Assembly (NCBI RefSeq): GCF_003863365.1
Contig: NZ_RQXT01000024.1
Coordinates: forward strand, 1-64,000
Reading direction: 5' to 3'
DNA: 64,000 nt
From: Mesorhizobium tamadayense
Lineage (GTDB): Bacteria; Pseudomonadota; Alphaproteobacteria; Rhizobiales; Rhizobiaceae
The notes beneath the pieces were generated by a model. That model made no database searches, was not told the DNA's origin, and worked only from the letters and a program-made list of their open reading frames with translations. Position numbers and translations under genes: made by a program. Shown piece after piece: positions 54,563 to 62,304 of the stretch. Numbering within the stretch: position 1 is the first letter of the stretch; each line of letters begins with the position of its first letter.

Positions 54563-55227
54563 TGAGCGGCCCATCGCCAAACGCGCTGGTGCTCGATTTC
54601 GGCGGCGTCGTCACGCGAACGCTGTTCGAAACGCATCCGCTCACCGAGCATGCGCTCGGCCTCAAGCCCGGCACGCTCAACTGGCGCGGGCCGTTCGACC
54701 CGGCCTCGGATGCGCTGTGGCGCTCGATGCAGGCCGACGAGATCAGCGAGCGCGACTACTGGAAGACGCGCACGCGCGAGGTCGGCCGGCTGGTCGGCGA
54801 GGACTGGCGGGACATGTCGACCTTGGTGCAGCGGGCGCGCGGCGCCGAACCGCAGGCCGTGATCCGGCCCGAGGCCGAGCAGGCGATCCGCACCGCGCAT
54901 GAAGCCGGCGTGCGGCTCGCCATCCTCTCCAACGAGCTCGACCTGTTCTACGGCAAGTCCTTTCGCGAGCGGCTGCCGCTGCTTGCGCTGTTCGATGCGA
55001 TCGTCGACGCAACCTATACCAAGGTCCTCAAGCCCGACCGCCAAGCCTATGCGATGGTCGGGGAGGCGCTGAAGCTGCCACTCCCGGCCTGCGTCTTCGT
55101 CGACGACCAGAAGCGCAATGTCGACGGCGCGATTGCCGCCGGCATGCTTGCCGTGCATTTCGACGTCGCCCAGCCGGCGCGAAGCTATGCCGAGGCGCTC
55201 GGTTCTTTCGGCCTGACGCTCTCCTAA
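54559..55227 (+). CDS. HAD-superfamily hydrolase
   Basis: This 222-residue protein has motif I LVLDFGGVVTRTLFE, motif II RLAILSNELD, motif III lysine TKVLKPDRQAYAM and motif IV CVFVDDQKRNVDGA. The usual acid at the second position after the nucleophile aspartate is replaced by glycine (DFGG), as in the soluble-epoxide-hydrolase-like HAD branch. The ATG overlaps the previous gene by four bases. Phosphatase or dehalogenase activity is possible; the substrate is unknown. Confidence 0.88.
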   Translation: MMSGPSPNALVLDFGGVVTRTLFETHPLTEHALGLKPGTLNWRGPFDPASDALWRSMQADEISERDYWKTRTREVGRLVGEDWRDMSTLVQRARGAEPQAVIRPEAEQAIRTAHEAGVRLAILSNELDLFYGKSFRERLPLLALFDAIVDATYTKVLKPDRQAYAMVGEALKLPLPACVFVDDQKRNVDGAIAAGMLAVHFDVAQPARSYAEALGSFGLTLS

Positions 55228-55251
55228 TCGGAAAAACCCGGAGTCCTCCCG

Positions 55252-56607
55252 ATGCGTGACATAAACTTCCTCACCGAGAACAACGCCAAGCCGATCTGGC
55301 ATCCGATGGCGCACCCGGCCGAAATGCGGGCCACGCCGCCGAAGATCATCATGAAGGGCGAAGGCGTCTCGGTCACCGACGTCGACGGCCGCACGGTGCT
55401 CGACGCCGTCGGCGGATTGTGGAACGTCAACCTCGGCTACAGCTGCGATCCTATCAAGAAGGCGATTGCTTCGCAGCTCGACGCCCTGCCCTATTATTCC
55501 GGCTTTCGCGGCACCTCGACCGGACCGTCGATCGAACTCGCCTACGAGCTCGCCGAATGGTTCGCGCCGGAAGGCATGGTGCGCGCCTTCTTCACCTCAG
55601 GCGGCTCGGACTCGGTCGAGACGGCGCTGCGGCTCGCCCGGCAATTCTGGAAGATCCGCGGCCAGGGCGACCGCACGAAATTCCTGGCGCTGAAGAAGGG
55701 CTATCACGGCACCCATTTCGGTGGCGCCTCGGTCAACGGCAACGCCAATTTCCGTCGCAACTACGAGCCGCTTCTGCCCGGCGTCTTCCACGCACCCGCG
55801 CCGTGGACCTATCGCAACCCGTTCGACGAGACCGACCCGGCGAGGCTGGCAAAACTCTGCGCCCGGGCAATCGAGGACGAAATCGCCTTCCAGGGCGCCG
55901 ACACGATCGCTGCCTTCATCATGGAGCCGGTGCTTGGCGCCGGCGGCGTCATCGTTCCGCATGAGAGCTTCATGCCGATGGTGCGCGCGATCTGCGATCG
56001 CCACGACATCCTTTTGATCGCCGACGAGGTGGTGACCGGCTTCGGCCGTACCGGCGCCTGGGCGGGCTCCCGGCTCTCCGGCGTGAAGCCCGATTTCATG
56101 ACCATCGCCAAGGCGATCACCTCGGGCTATTTCCCGCTCGGCGCGACATTGATCGGCGCCAAAGTCGCCGATGTCTTCGAGGCCGACAAGACGAGCTTCG
56201 GCGCGATCGGCCATGGCTACACCTATTCGGGGCATCCGGTCGGCTGCGCGGCCGGTCTGGCGGCGCTCGCCGAAACCAGGCGGCTGGCCGTCAACGAGAA
56301 CGCCGCCGCGCGCGGTATCGAGCTCGGCAGGGCGCTGGAAGCGCTGAAGGCCAAGCATCAGCTTATCGGCGACGTCCGCTACCAGGGCCTGATGGCCGCG
56401 CTCGAGCTGGTCTCTGACCGCACCGCCAAGAAGCCGGCAGACAAGAAGACGATGGCGGCGATCGCGGACGCCGCCTACGGCGCCGGCGTGATGCTGCGCG
56501 TCTCCGGCAACACCATCATCCTGTCGCCGCCGCTGGTGATCTCTTCCGCCGATGTGGCGAAGATCGGCGAGGCGCTGGATGCTGGCCTGACGGCCGCTGC
56601 CGCTTAG
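55252..56607 (+). CDS. Class III PLP-dependent aminotransferase (omega-amino acid/amine type)
   Basis: This 451-residue enzyme has GLWNVNLGYS, FTSGGSDSVETALRLARQFW, the cofactor aspartate in LLIADEVVTGFGRTG and the PLP lysine in MTIAKAITSGYFPLGA. It resembles omega-amino acid or amine:pyruvate transaminases. It is the last gene of the second IclR module; together with the permease it suggests that an amine or amino acid is imported and deaminated. The gene ends in a run of seven-base repeats that forms a hairpin. Confidence 0.92.
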   Translation: MRDINFLTENNAKPIWHPMAHPAEMRATPPKIIMKGEGVSVTDVDGRTVLDAVGGLWNVNLGYSCDPIKKAIASQLDALPYYSGFRGTSTGPSIELAYELAEWFAPEGMVRAFFTSGGSDSVETALRLARQFWKIRGQGDRTKFLALKKGYHGTHFGGASVNGNANFRRNYEPLLPGVFHAPAPWTYRNPFDETDPARLAKLCARAIEDEIAFQGADTIAAFIMEPVLGAGGVIVPHESFMPMVRAICDRHDILLIADEVVTGFGRTGAWAGSRLSGVKPDFMTIAKAITSGYFPLGATLIGAKVADVFEADKTSFGAIGHGYTYSGHPVGCAAGLAALAETRRLAVNENAAARGIELGRALEALKAKHQLIGDVRYQGLMAALELVSDRTAKKPADKKTMAAIADAAYGAGVMLRVSGNTIILSPPLVISSADVAKIGEALDAGLTAAAA

Positions 56608-56692
56608 CGAATAGGGAATAGCGAGTAGCGAGTAGGGGCCGAACTTTCCCCTACTCGCTACTGGCTATTCGCCACTCACTACTCGCTCTTCC
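56608..56692. repeat. Seven-base tandem repeats forming a hairpin between convergent genes
   Basis: From 56608 the units are CGAATAG, GGAATAG, CGAGTAG, CGAGTAG. From 56651 the complementary units are CTACTCG, CTACTGG, CTATTCG, CCACTCA, CTACTCG, CTCTTCC. TAGCGAGTAGGGG (56626-56638) pairs perfectly with CCCCTACTCGCTA (56648-56660) across nine bases. The right half encodes the last 13 residues and the stop codon of the AraC protein. It probably also terminates both genes. Confidence 0.85.
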
Positions 56693-57550
56693 CAGCCGCT
56701 CCCTCCGCCACATCGCCGGTGCCATGCCAACGGCCTGGCGGAAAAAGCGCGAGAAATAGGCGGGGTCGTTGAAGCCGGTTTCGTAAGCGATATCCTCGAC
56801 CGTGCGTATGGTGAAGAGGAGCAGGCGCTTGGCTTCGACCAGACGTCTTTCGCCGATCGCCTGCCGCACGCCCGATCCCAGCACCTGGTGCGCCGCCTTG
56901 TCGAGCAGATGCCTGGTGGTGCCGAGCTCCTCGACATAACGCTCGACCGGCCAGTCGTCGCGAAAATGGCGGTCGATCAGCCGCCTGAGCCGCCCGCCGA
57001 GCGCCACCGTGGCCGGCACCGTCACCGCATGCGACTGGGCGTCAAGGCGGGCAATGCCCGACAGCGCCACCGCGACCAGCGCTGGCAGGATTTTCTCCAT
57101 GCCGGCCTGCGCCTCGGCATATTCGGCCTGGATCATTTTGATCATGTTGCCGTGCCGTTCCCACAGCGCGACCTCACCCCGCCCGGTGACGAAGACGGGC
57201 TGATCGAGCGGCAGCGCGGAATGCTCCGCGATGGCCGCAAGCGCTGCGTCCGCGATCGAAACGACGATGGCATCCGTGCCCTGCTCGATGTCGAAACCGT
57301 GCACCACGCCGCTCGGTATAAAACTCACGGTCGGTGCCGAAAAACTCCAGGTCTTGTCCTCGATCCGGTAGACGCCGCTGCCGCTTGTCCAGAAAGTGAT
57401 CTGCGCCATCTGCGGGTGTTTGTGGGCGAGAACCCGACCGCGATGCACGGAAGCGCGCGCCTGAACGGTCTCGACATGCAGGAAACCGACGTCGAGCGCC
57501 CGCGCGGGCTCGCCGTAGACGAAGAATTCCGGAATCGCGGTCTGGCTCAT
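56651..57550 (-). CDS. hpaA: AraC-family activator of 4-hydroxyphenylacetate genes
   Basis: This 299-residue AraC/XylS-type regulator has an N-terminal cupin domain (RVLAHKHPQMAQITFWTSGSG and FIPSGVVHGFDI) and a C-terminal helix-turn-helix pair (TVEDIAYETGFNDPAYFSRFFRQ). It resembles HpaA/PobR-type activators that sense hydroxylated aromatic acids. The ATG at 57550 is preferred to one at 57625, which lies close to hpaB. It diverges from hpaB, its probable target. The C-terminal tail GRASSEWRIASSE is encoded by the tandem repeat and is probably not part of the ancestral protein. Confidence 0.85.
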   Translation of the reverse strand: MSQTAIPEFFVYGEPARALDVGFLHVETVQARASVHRGRVLAHKHPQMAQITFWTSGSGVYRIEDKTWSFSAPTVSFIPSGVVHGFDIEQGTDAIVVSIADAALAAIAEHSALPLDQPVFVTGRGEVALWERHGNMIKMIQAEYAEAQAGMEKILPALVAVALSGIARLDAQSHAVTVPATVALGGRLRRLIDRHFRDDWPVERYVEELGTTRHLLDKAAHQVLGSGVRQAIGERRLVEAKRLLLFTIRTVEDIAYETGFNDPAYFSRFFRQAVGMAPAMWRRERLGRASSEWRIASSE

Positions 57551-57641
57551 TGGCTGCCGGAAAAAATCCAAGCGGTTTTGCGCTTTCGTCCATAAACCAT
57601 CGTGCCGCGCCCGGCTACTCTCCAATCATCAAGGGAGGATC

Positions 57642-59189
57642 ATGATGCGATCGGAAGATTTCCGGGCCGACACGAAACGGCCGTTCACGGGCGCCGAATA
57701 TCTGGAGAGCCTGCGCGACGGGCGCGAGGTCTATATCAACGGCGAGCGGGTGGCCGACGTCACCAGCCATCCGGCGATGCGCAATTCGGTCCGCTCGCTG
57801 GCGCGCCTCTACGACGCGCTGCATGATCCGGCCCAGCAAGCGGTCCTGACCTCGCCCAGCGATACCGGGTCCGGCGGCTACACGCACAAATATTTCCGCG
57901 TCGCCCATTCCGCAGCCGAGCTTGCCCAACAGCAGAGCGCGATCGCGCATTGGGCGCGCATGACCTATGGCTGGATGGGCCGCACTGCCGACTACAAGGC
58001 GGCGCTGATGAACACGCTCGGCGCCAATGCCGAATGGTACGGCCCGTTCAAGGACAATGCGCGCGCTTGGCACAGACGCGCCCAGGAAGCGGTCCTGTTC
58101 ATGAACCATGCTATCGTCAACCCGCCGATCGACCGCCACAAGCCCGCCGAGCAGGTGAAGGACGTGTTCGTGCACATCACAAAGGAGAACGACGCCGGCA
58201 TCTGGGTGTCGGGCGCCAAGGTGGTGGCGACGTCCTCGGCGCTCACCCATTACAATTTCCTGGCACAGAGCTCGGCGACGGTGACCGAGGATCCGTCGCT
58301 GTCGGTGATGTTCATCGTGCCGATGAACGCGCCGGGCATAAAGATGTTCTGCCGCGTCTCCTACGAGCAGACGGCGAACACCGTCGGTCATCCCTTCGAC
58401 TATCCGCTGTCATCGCGCTTCGACGAGAACGACGCGATCCTGGTGCTCGACAACGTCTTCATCCCCTGGGAGGACGTGCTGGTGCTGCGCGACGCGCAGA
58501 AGATCCTGTCCTTCCATCCGGCCTCGGGCTTCATGCACGGCTACTGCTTCCAAGGGTGCACACGCTTCGCCGTCAAGCTCGACTTCCTCGCCGGGCTGCT
58601 CGCCAAGGCGCTGCGCGCGACAGGCGGCGATGCCTTCCGCGGCAACCAGGCGGCGCTCGGCGAGGTGATTGGGCTGCGCCACATGTTCTGGAGCTTTTCC
58701 AACGCGATGGCGCACAATCCCATTCCGTGGGCCAACGGCGCGGTGCTGCCCAATCTCGAAGCCGCGCTGGCCTACCGGACCTTCATGTCGGAGGCCTATC
58801 AGCGCGTCATCGACACGGTGCGGCGGGTGATCGCATCGGGGCTGATCTACCTGCCCTCCTCGGTGCGGGACTTCGATAATCCGGAGATCGACCGCTATCT
58901 CGCGCAATATGTGCGTGGCTCCAACGACATGGGCCATGTCGAGCGCATCAAGATTATGAAGCTGTTGTGGGACGCGACCGGCACCGAATTTGGCGGCCGC
59001 CACGCGCTCTACGAACTCAACTATGCCGGCGCGCCGGAAGAGGTGCGGCTGCAGGTGCTGAAGGGCGCCGAGCGTGGCGGACGGCTGAAGCAGATGGAGG
59101 AGCTGGTCGACGCCTGCATGGCCGATTATGACGAGAAGGGCTGGACCGGCGACACATGGCTGCCGCCGCTCTCGGCCCAGGCCAACTGA
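57642..59189 (+). CDS. hpaB: 4-hydroxyphenylacetate 3-monooxygenase, oxygenase component
   Basis: HpaB uses FADH2 and oxygen to hydroxylate 4-hydroxyphenylacetate to 3,4-dihydroxyphenylacetate. The 515-residue protein has the family segments FTGAEYLESLRDGREVYING, a flavin-binding SYEQTANTVGHPFDYPLSSR and the C-terminal YVRGSNDMGHVERIKIMKLLWD. Two adjacent ATG codons occur (57642 and 57645); the second is better spaced from GGGAGG. It is the first gene right of the hpaA-hpaB control region and is followed by hpaC, its reductase. Confidence 0.95.
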   Translation: MMRSEDFRADTKRPFTGAEYLESLRDGREVYINGERVADVTSHPAMRNSVRSLARLYDALHDPAQQAVLTSPSDTGSGGYTHKYFRVAHSAAELAQQQSAIAHWARMTYGWMGRTADYKAALMNTLGANAEWYGPFKDNARAWHRRAQEAVLFMNHAIVNPPIDRHKPAEQVKDVFVHITKENDAGIWVSGAKVVATSSALTHYNFLAQSSATVTEDPSLSVMFIVPMNAPGIKMFCRVSYEQTANTVGHPFDYPLSSRFDENDAILVLDNVFIPWEDVLVLRDAQKILSFHPASGFMHGYCFQGCTRFAVKLDFLAGLLAKALRATGGDAFRGNQAALGEVIGLRHMFWSFSNAMAHNPIPWANGAVLPNLEAALAYRTFMSEAYQRVIDTVRRVIASGLIYLPSSVRDFDNPEIDRYLAQYVRGSNDMGHVERIKIMKLLWDATGTEFGGRHALYELNYAGAPEEVRLQVLKGAERGGRLKQMEELVDACMADYDEKGWTGDTWLPPLSAQAN

Positions 59190-59202
59190 CCGGAGGCTGG
59201 CC

Positions 59203-59724
59203 ATGGAAGGAGCCATGGAAGCACAAGTCTCGAGGCTGGAATTCCGCGAGGCAATGGCGCGGGTCTGCGCGCCGGTCAACATCGTCACCACGGATGGTCC
59301 GGCGGGACGCGGCGGCTTCACCGCGACCGCCATGTGCAGCGTTTCCGACGATCCGCCGACGCTGCTTGTGTGCATGAACGAACGCTCGGCGCAGACAGGC
59401 ATGTTCCTCGAGAACCAACGCTTCTGCGTCAACGTGCTCACGCAGTCGCACATGCATCTTGCGGCGAAGTTTGCAGGCGCGATCCGCGACATGGCCGAGC
59501 GCTACGATGCGGCGCGCTGGCAGACCATGCCCTCCGGCATGCCGGCGCTGTTAGATGCCATCGTCAGCTTCGACTGCGAGATCGGCACGGTGAATAAGGT
59601 CGGCACGCACAATGTGATGTTCGGCCGCGTCGTCGACATCCGCCACGGCAGCGACGAGGCGGCGCTGCTTTATGTCGGGCGAAACTACATGCAGCCGAGC
59701 GCGTTGGGCAGTTTTGGAGGGTGA
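59203..59724 (+). CDS. hpaC: 4-hydroxyphenylacetate 3-monooxygenase, flavin reductase component
   Basis: HpaC reduces FAD with NADH and supplies FADH2 to HpaB. The 173-residue protein has the flavin-reductase-like split-barrel motifs VCAPVNIVTTDGPAG, GFTATAMCSVSDDPPTLLVC and NQRFCVNVLTQ. The ATG at 59203 has GGAGG six to seven bases upstream; a frame from 59128 would overlap hpaB and is not natural. It ends three bases from the convergent hpaR stop. Confidence 0.93.
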   Translation: MEGAMEAQVSRLEFREAMARVCAPVNIVTTDGPAGRGGFTATAMCSVSDDPPTLLVCMNERSAQTGMFLENQRFCVNVLTQSHMHLAAKFAGAIRDMAERYDAARWQTMPSGMPALLDAIVSFDCEIGTVNKVGTHNVMFGRVVDIRHGSDEAALLYVGRNYMQPSALGSFGG

Positions 59725-59727
59725 GGA

Positions 59728-60165
59728 TCAGCCCCCCGTCGACTCCGACTGGATCAGGCTCTCCAGCATGTCCAGCAACCGCTCGTGCTCTTCGGCGCCG
59801 TAGCGCTTCTCGATCGCCTCGTAGATTGCGACGCGCTCGGGCGCGAGTTCCTCGATCAGCGCCACGCCGGCCGGGCTGATGGCGAGCAGCGCGCGGCGCC
59901 CGTCGTCCTTGACCCTGTTGCGGGTGATGAAGCCCCGCTCCTCCATCGCCTTGATGATGCGGGTGAGGCTGGGCGGCAGGATCGAGGCGCGGTTGGCGAG
60001 CTCGGTCGCCTCCAGCGGGCCTGTCTCGGCAAGCACGCGCAGCACGCGCCATTGCTGCTCGGTGATGTCGTGGCGGGCAAGCATCGGCCGGAAATGCGCC
60101 ATGATCACTTCGCGGGCGCGCAGAAGTGCCATGGGCAAAGAACGGCGGGTGCTGGGCGGTAGCAA
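59728..60165 (-). CDS. hpaR: MarR-family repressor of the homoprotocatechuate operon
   Basis: This 145-residue MarR protein carries ALLRAREVIMAHFRPMLARHDITEQQWRVLRVLAE and the wing region RVKDDGRRALLAISPAG, a close match to HpaR in layout. The start is taken as TTG (60165) with GGAG eight bases upstream, giving the length of the E. coli protein; the ATG at 60132 would remove part of helix 1. It diverges from hpaF-E-D-G, whose promoter has a matching inverted repeat. Confidence 0.9.
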   Translation of the reverse strand: MLPPSTRRSLPMALLRAREVIMAHFRPMLARHDITEQQWRVLRVLAETGPLEATELANRASILPPSLTRIIKAMEERGFITRNRVKDDGRRALLAISPAGVALIEELAPERVAIYEAIEKRYGAEEHERLLDMLESLIQSESTGG

Positions 60166-60296
60166 GGTCAGGTCTCCAATTCCAGTTTCCGCTAGCGACT
60201 CGTGACAAAATTTGACGGCTGGCGAGTTATATCCGCGATTTCGTTGGGACCGGCAATCCTGCTTCCCAAGTCGCCACGGCGCATAGACAACGACGC

Positions 60297-60337
60297 TTGA
60301 CATTCCGTCGTCAAGATGTAATTCACATGTTAATTAC
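60297..60337 (+). promoter_or_regulatory. hpaF promoter with HpaR-type operator
   Basis: TTGACA (60297-60302) is followed after 16 bases by TAATTC (60319-60324). The -10 box is covered by the inverted repeat GTAATT-N8-AATTAC (60318-60337), a plausible MarR-type site. CTTGAC-N8-GTCAAG (60296-60315) forms a second dyad. The words TCAAG and TAATTCACATG are shared with the IclR module 1 control region. Confidence 0.65.
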
Positions 60338-60353
60338 AAGGTGGAGGAGACCC

Positions 60354-60740
60354 TTGCCACACATGGCGATCGAATATTCGGCGAATCTCGACGCGAAGGT
60401 CGACATGGGCGCACTCTGCGCGCTGGTCTCGCGCACCATCCTCGAGACCGGCCTGTTCGAGCCGGGCGCGGTGAGGGTGCGTGCCTTCCGCGCCGTGTCT
60501 TACGCGATCGCCGACCGGCTCTCAGAGAACGGCTTCATCGACATGAATTTCCGCATCGGCAAGGGCCGCAGCACCGAGGAAAAGAAACGCGCCGGCGAGG
60601 CGATCTTCGCTGCGGTCACGCATCATCTCGCATCGCTGTTCGCCACACCACATTTCGCGCTGTCGCTCGAGATCCGCGAGATCGACGCCGAGCTCAGCTG
60701 GAAGAAGAACGCCATTCATCCGCGCCTGCGTCGCAAGTGA
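60354..60740 (+). CDS. hpaF: 5-carboxymethyl-2-hydroxymuconate delta-isomerase
   Basis: HpaF isomerises the ring-cleavage product in the homoprotocatechuate meta pathway. The 128-residue protein begins at TTG (60354) behind GGAGGAG and reads MPHMAIEYSANLDAKVDM, so the second residue is the proline that acts as catalytic base after Met removal in this tautomerase-like family. Choosing the ATG at 60363 would delete that proline. GFIDMNFRIGKGRSTEEKKRAG matches the family core. It is the first gene of the hpaF-E-D-G transcript. Confidence 0.93.
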   Translation: MPHMAIEYSANLDAKVDMGALCALVSRTILETGLFEPGAVRVRAFRAVSYAIADRLSENGFIDMNFRIGKGRSTEEKKRAGEAIFAAVTHHLASLFATPHFALSLEIREIDAELSWKKNAIHPRLRRK

Positions 60741-60773
60741 ACGGGCACGGCAGGCAATCAACAGGAAGAACCC

Positions 60774-62291
60774 ATGGCGGCACTGGACGACAATCTGAGG
60801 AAGGCCGAAGCCTATCTCGAACGCTTCCGGAAAAATGGCGTGCTCAACCAGATCGGCGGCGAAGCGGTGCCTGCCGCCGACGGTTCGACATACGAGACGA
60901 TCTCGCCGATCGATCTGAAACCGATCGCCACCGTTGCGCGCGGCAAGGACGCTGACATCGACCGCGCCGCCAAGGCGGCGAAGGCCGCCTTCCGTGACTG
61001 GGCGGCGATCCCGGGCGACGCGCGCAAGAAGCTGCTCCACAAAATCGCCGACGCCATCGTCGCGCGAGCCGAGGAGATCGCCTTCGTCGAATGCATGGAC
61101 ACTGGCCAGTCATTAAAGTTCATGGCCAAGGCTGCATTGCGCGGCGCCGAGAATTTCCGCTTCTATGCCGACCGCGCGCCGGAAGCGCGTGACGGCCGCT
61201 CGCTCAGAGCGCCGAACCAGGTCAATCTGACGACGCGCGTACCGATCGGCCCCGTTGGCGTGATCACGCCGTGGAACACGCCCTTCATGCTGTCGACCTG
61301 GAAGATCGCGCCGGCGCTCGCAGCCGGCTGCACCATTGTGCACAAGCCGGCGGAGCTGTCGCCTCTGACGGCGAGATTGCTGGTCGAGATCGCCGAGGAG
61401 GCGGGTCTTCCCAAGGGCGTGTGGAACCTCGTCAACGGTTTTGGCGAGGATGCCGGCCGGGCGCTGACCGAGCACCCCGACATCAAGGCGATCGGCTTTG
61501 TCGGCGAGAGCCGCACCGGCTCGATGATCATGAAACAGGGCGCCGAGACGCTGAAGCGCGTGCATTTCGAGCTCGGCGGCAAGAACCCTGTGATCGTCTT
61601 TGCCGACGCCGACCTGGAGCGCGCCGCGGACGCCGCCGTCTTCATGATCTATTCGCTGAACGGCGAGCGCTGCACCTCGTCGTCGCGCCTCTTGGTCGAG
61701 GCCTCCGTCCACGACAAGTTCACCGACCTGGTGGCGCAGAAGGCCAAGCGCATCAGGATCGGCCATCCGCTCGATCCCGAAACCGTGGTCGGGCCGCTGA
61801 TCCATCCGGTGCATGAGGAAAAGGTGCTGTCCTATATCGAGATCGGCAAATCGGAAGGCGCGGTCGTCGCCGCCGGCGGCGGCAAGTTCGCCGGCCCTGG
61901 CGGTGGCTGCTATGTCAGCCCGACGCTGTTCGTCGGCGCCACCAACAAGATGCGCATTGCCCAGGAGGAAATCTTCGGGCCGGTGCTGACCGCGATCCCG
62001 TTCAAGGACGAGGCCGAGGCACTGGCTTTGGCCAACGACACCCAATACGGCCTCACCGGCTATCTGTGGACCTCCGACGTCACTCGCGCTCTCCGTTTCA
62101 CCGACGCCCTTGACGCCGGCATGATCTGGGTGAACTCGGAGAATGTGCGCCACCTGCCGACGCCGTTCGGGGGCGTCAAGAGCTCGGGCATCGGCCGCGA
62201 CGGCGGCGACTGGTCGTTCGACTTCTACATGGAAACCAAGAACATCGCGTTCGCCACGGCGCCGCATTCGATCCAGAAGCTCGGCGGCTGA
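60774..62291 (+). CDS. hpaE: 5-carboxymethyl-2-hydroxymuconate semialdehyde dehydrogenase
   Basis: HpaE oxidises the semialdehyde made by ring cleavage to the dicarboxylic acid, with NAD. The 505-residue aldehyde dehydrogenase has VITPWNTPFMLSTWKIAPAL, the base in FELGGKNPVIVF and the catalytic cysteine in NGERCTSSSRLLVE. The context between hpaF and hpaD fixes the substrate assignment. The gap to hpaF is 33 bases and to hpaD 13 bases, consistent with one operon. Confidence 0.94.
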   Translation: MAALDDNLRKAEAYLERFRKNGVLNQIGGEAVPAADGSTYETISPIDLKPIATVARGKDADIDRAAKAAKAAFRDWAAIPGDARKKLLHKIADAIVARAEEIAFVECMDTGQSLKFMAKAALRGAENFRFYADRAPEARDGRSLRAPNQVNLTTRVPIGPVGVITPWNTPFMLSTWKIAPALAAGCTIVHKPAELSPLTARLLVEIAEEAGLPKGVWNLVNGFGEDAGRALTEHPDIKAIGFVGESRTGSMIMKQGAETLKRVHFELGGKNPVIVFADADLERAADAAVFMIYSLNGERCTSSSRLLVEASVHDKFTDLVAQKAKRIRIGHPLDPETVVGPLIHPVHEEKVLSYIEIGKSEGAVVAAGGGKFAGPGGGCYVSPTLFVGATNKMRIAQEEIFGPVLTAIPFKDEAEALALANDTQYGLTGYLWTSDVTRALRFTDALDAGMIWVNSENVRHLPTPFGGVKSSGIGRDGGDWSFDFYMETKNIAFATAPHSIQKLGG

Positions 62292-62304
62292 CCGGAGACA
62301 CAAG

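Noticed and set aside
56608..56692. CRISPR-like short repeats
   Set aside because: Units are seven bases, contiguous and variable, with no spacers and no cas genes. It is a simple tandem repeat.
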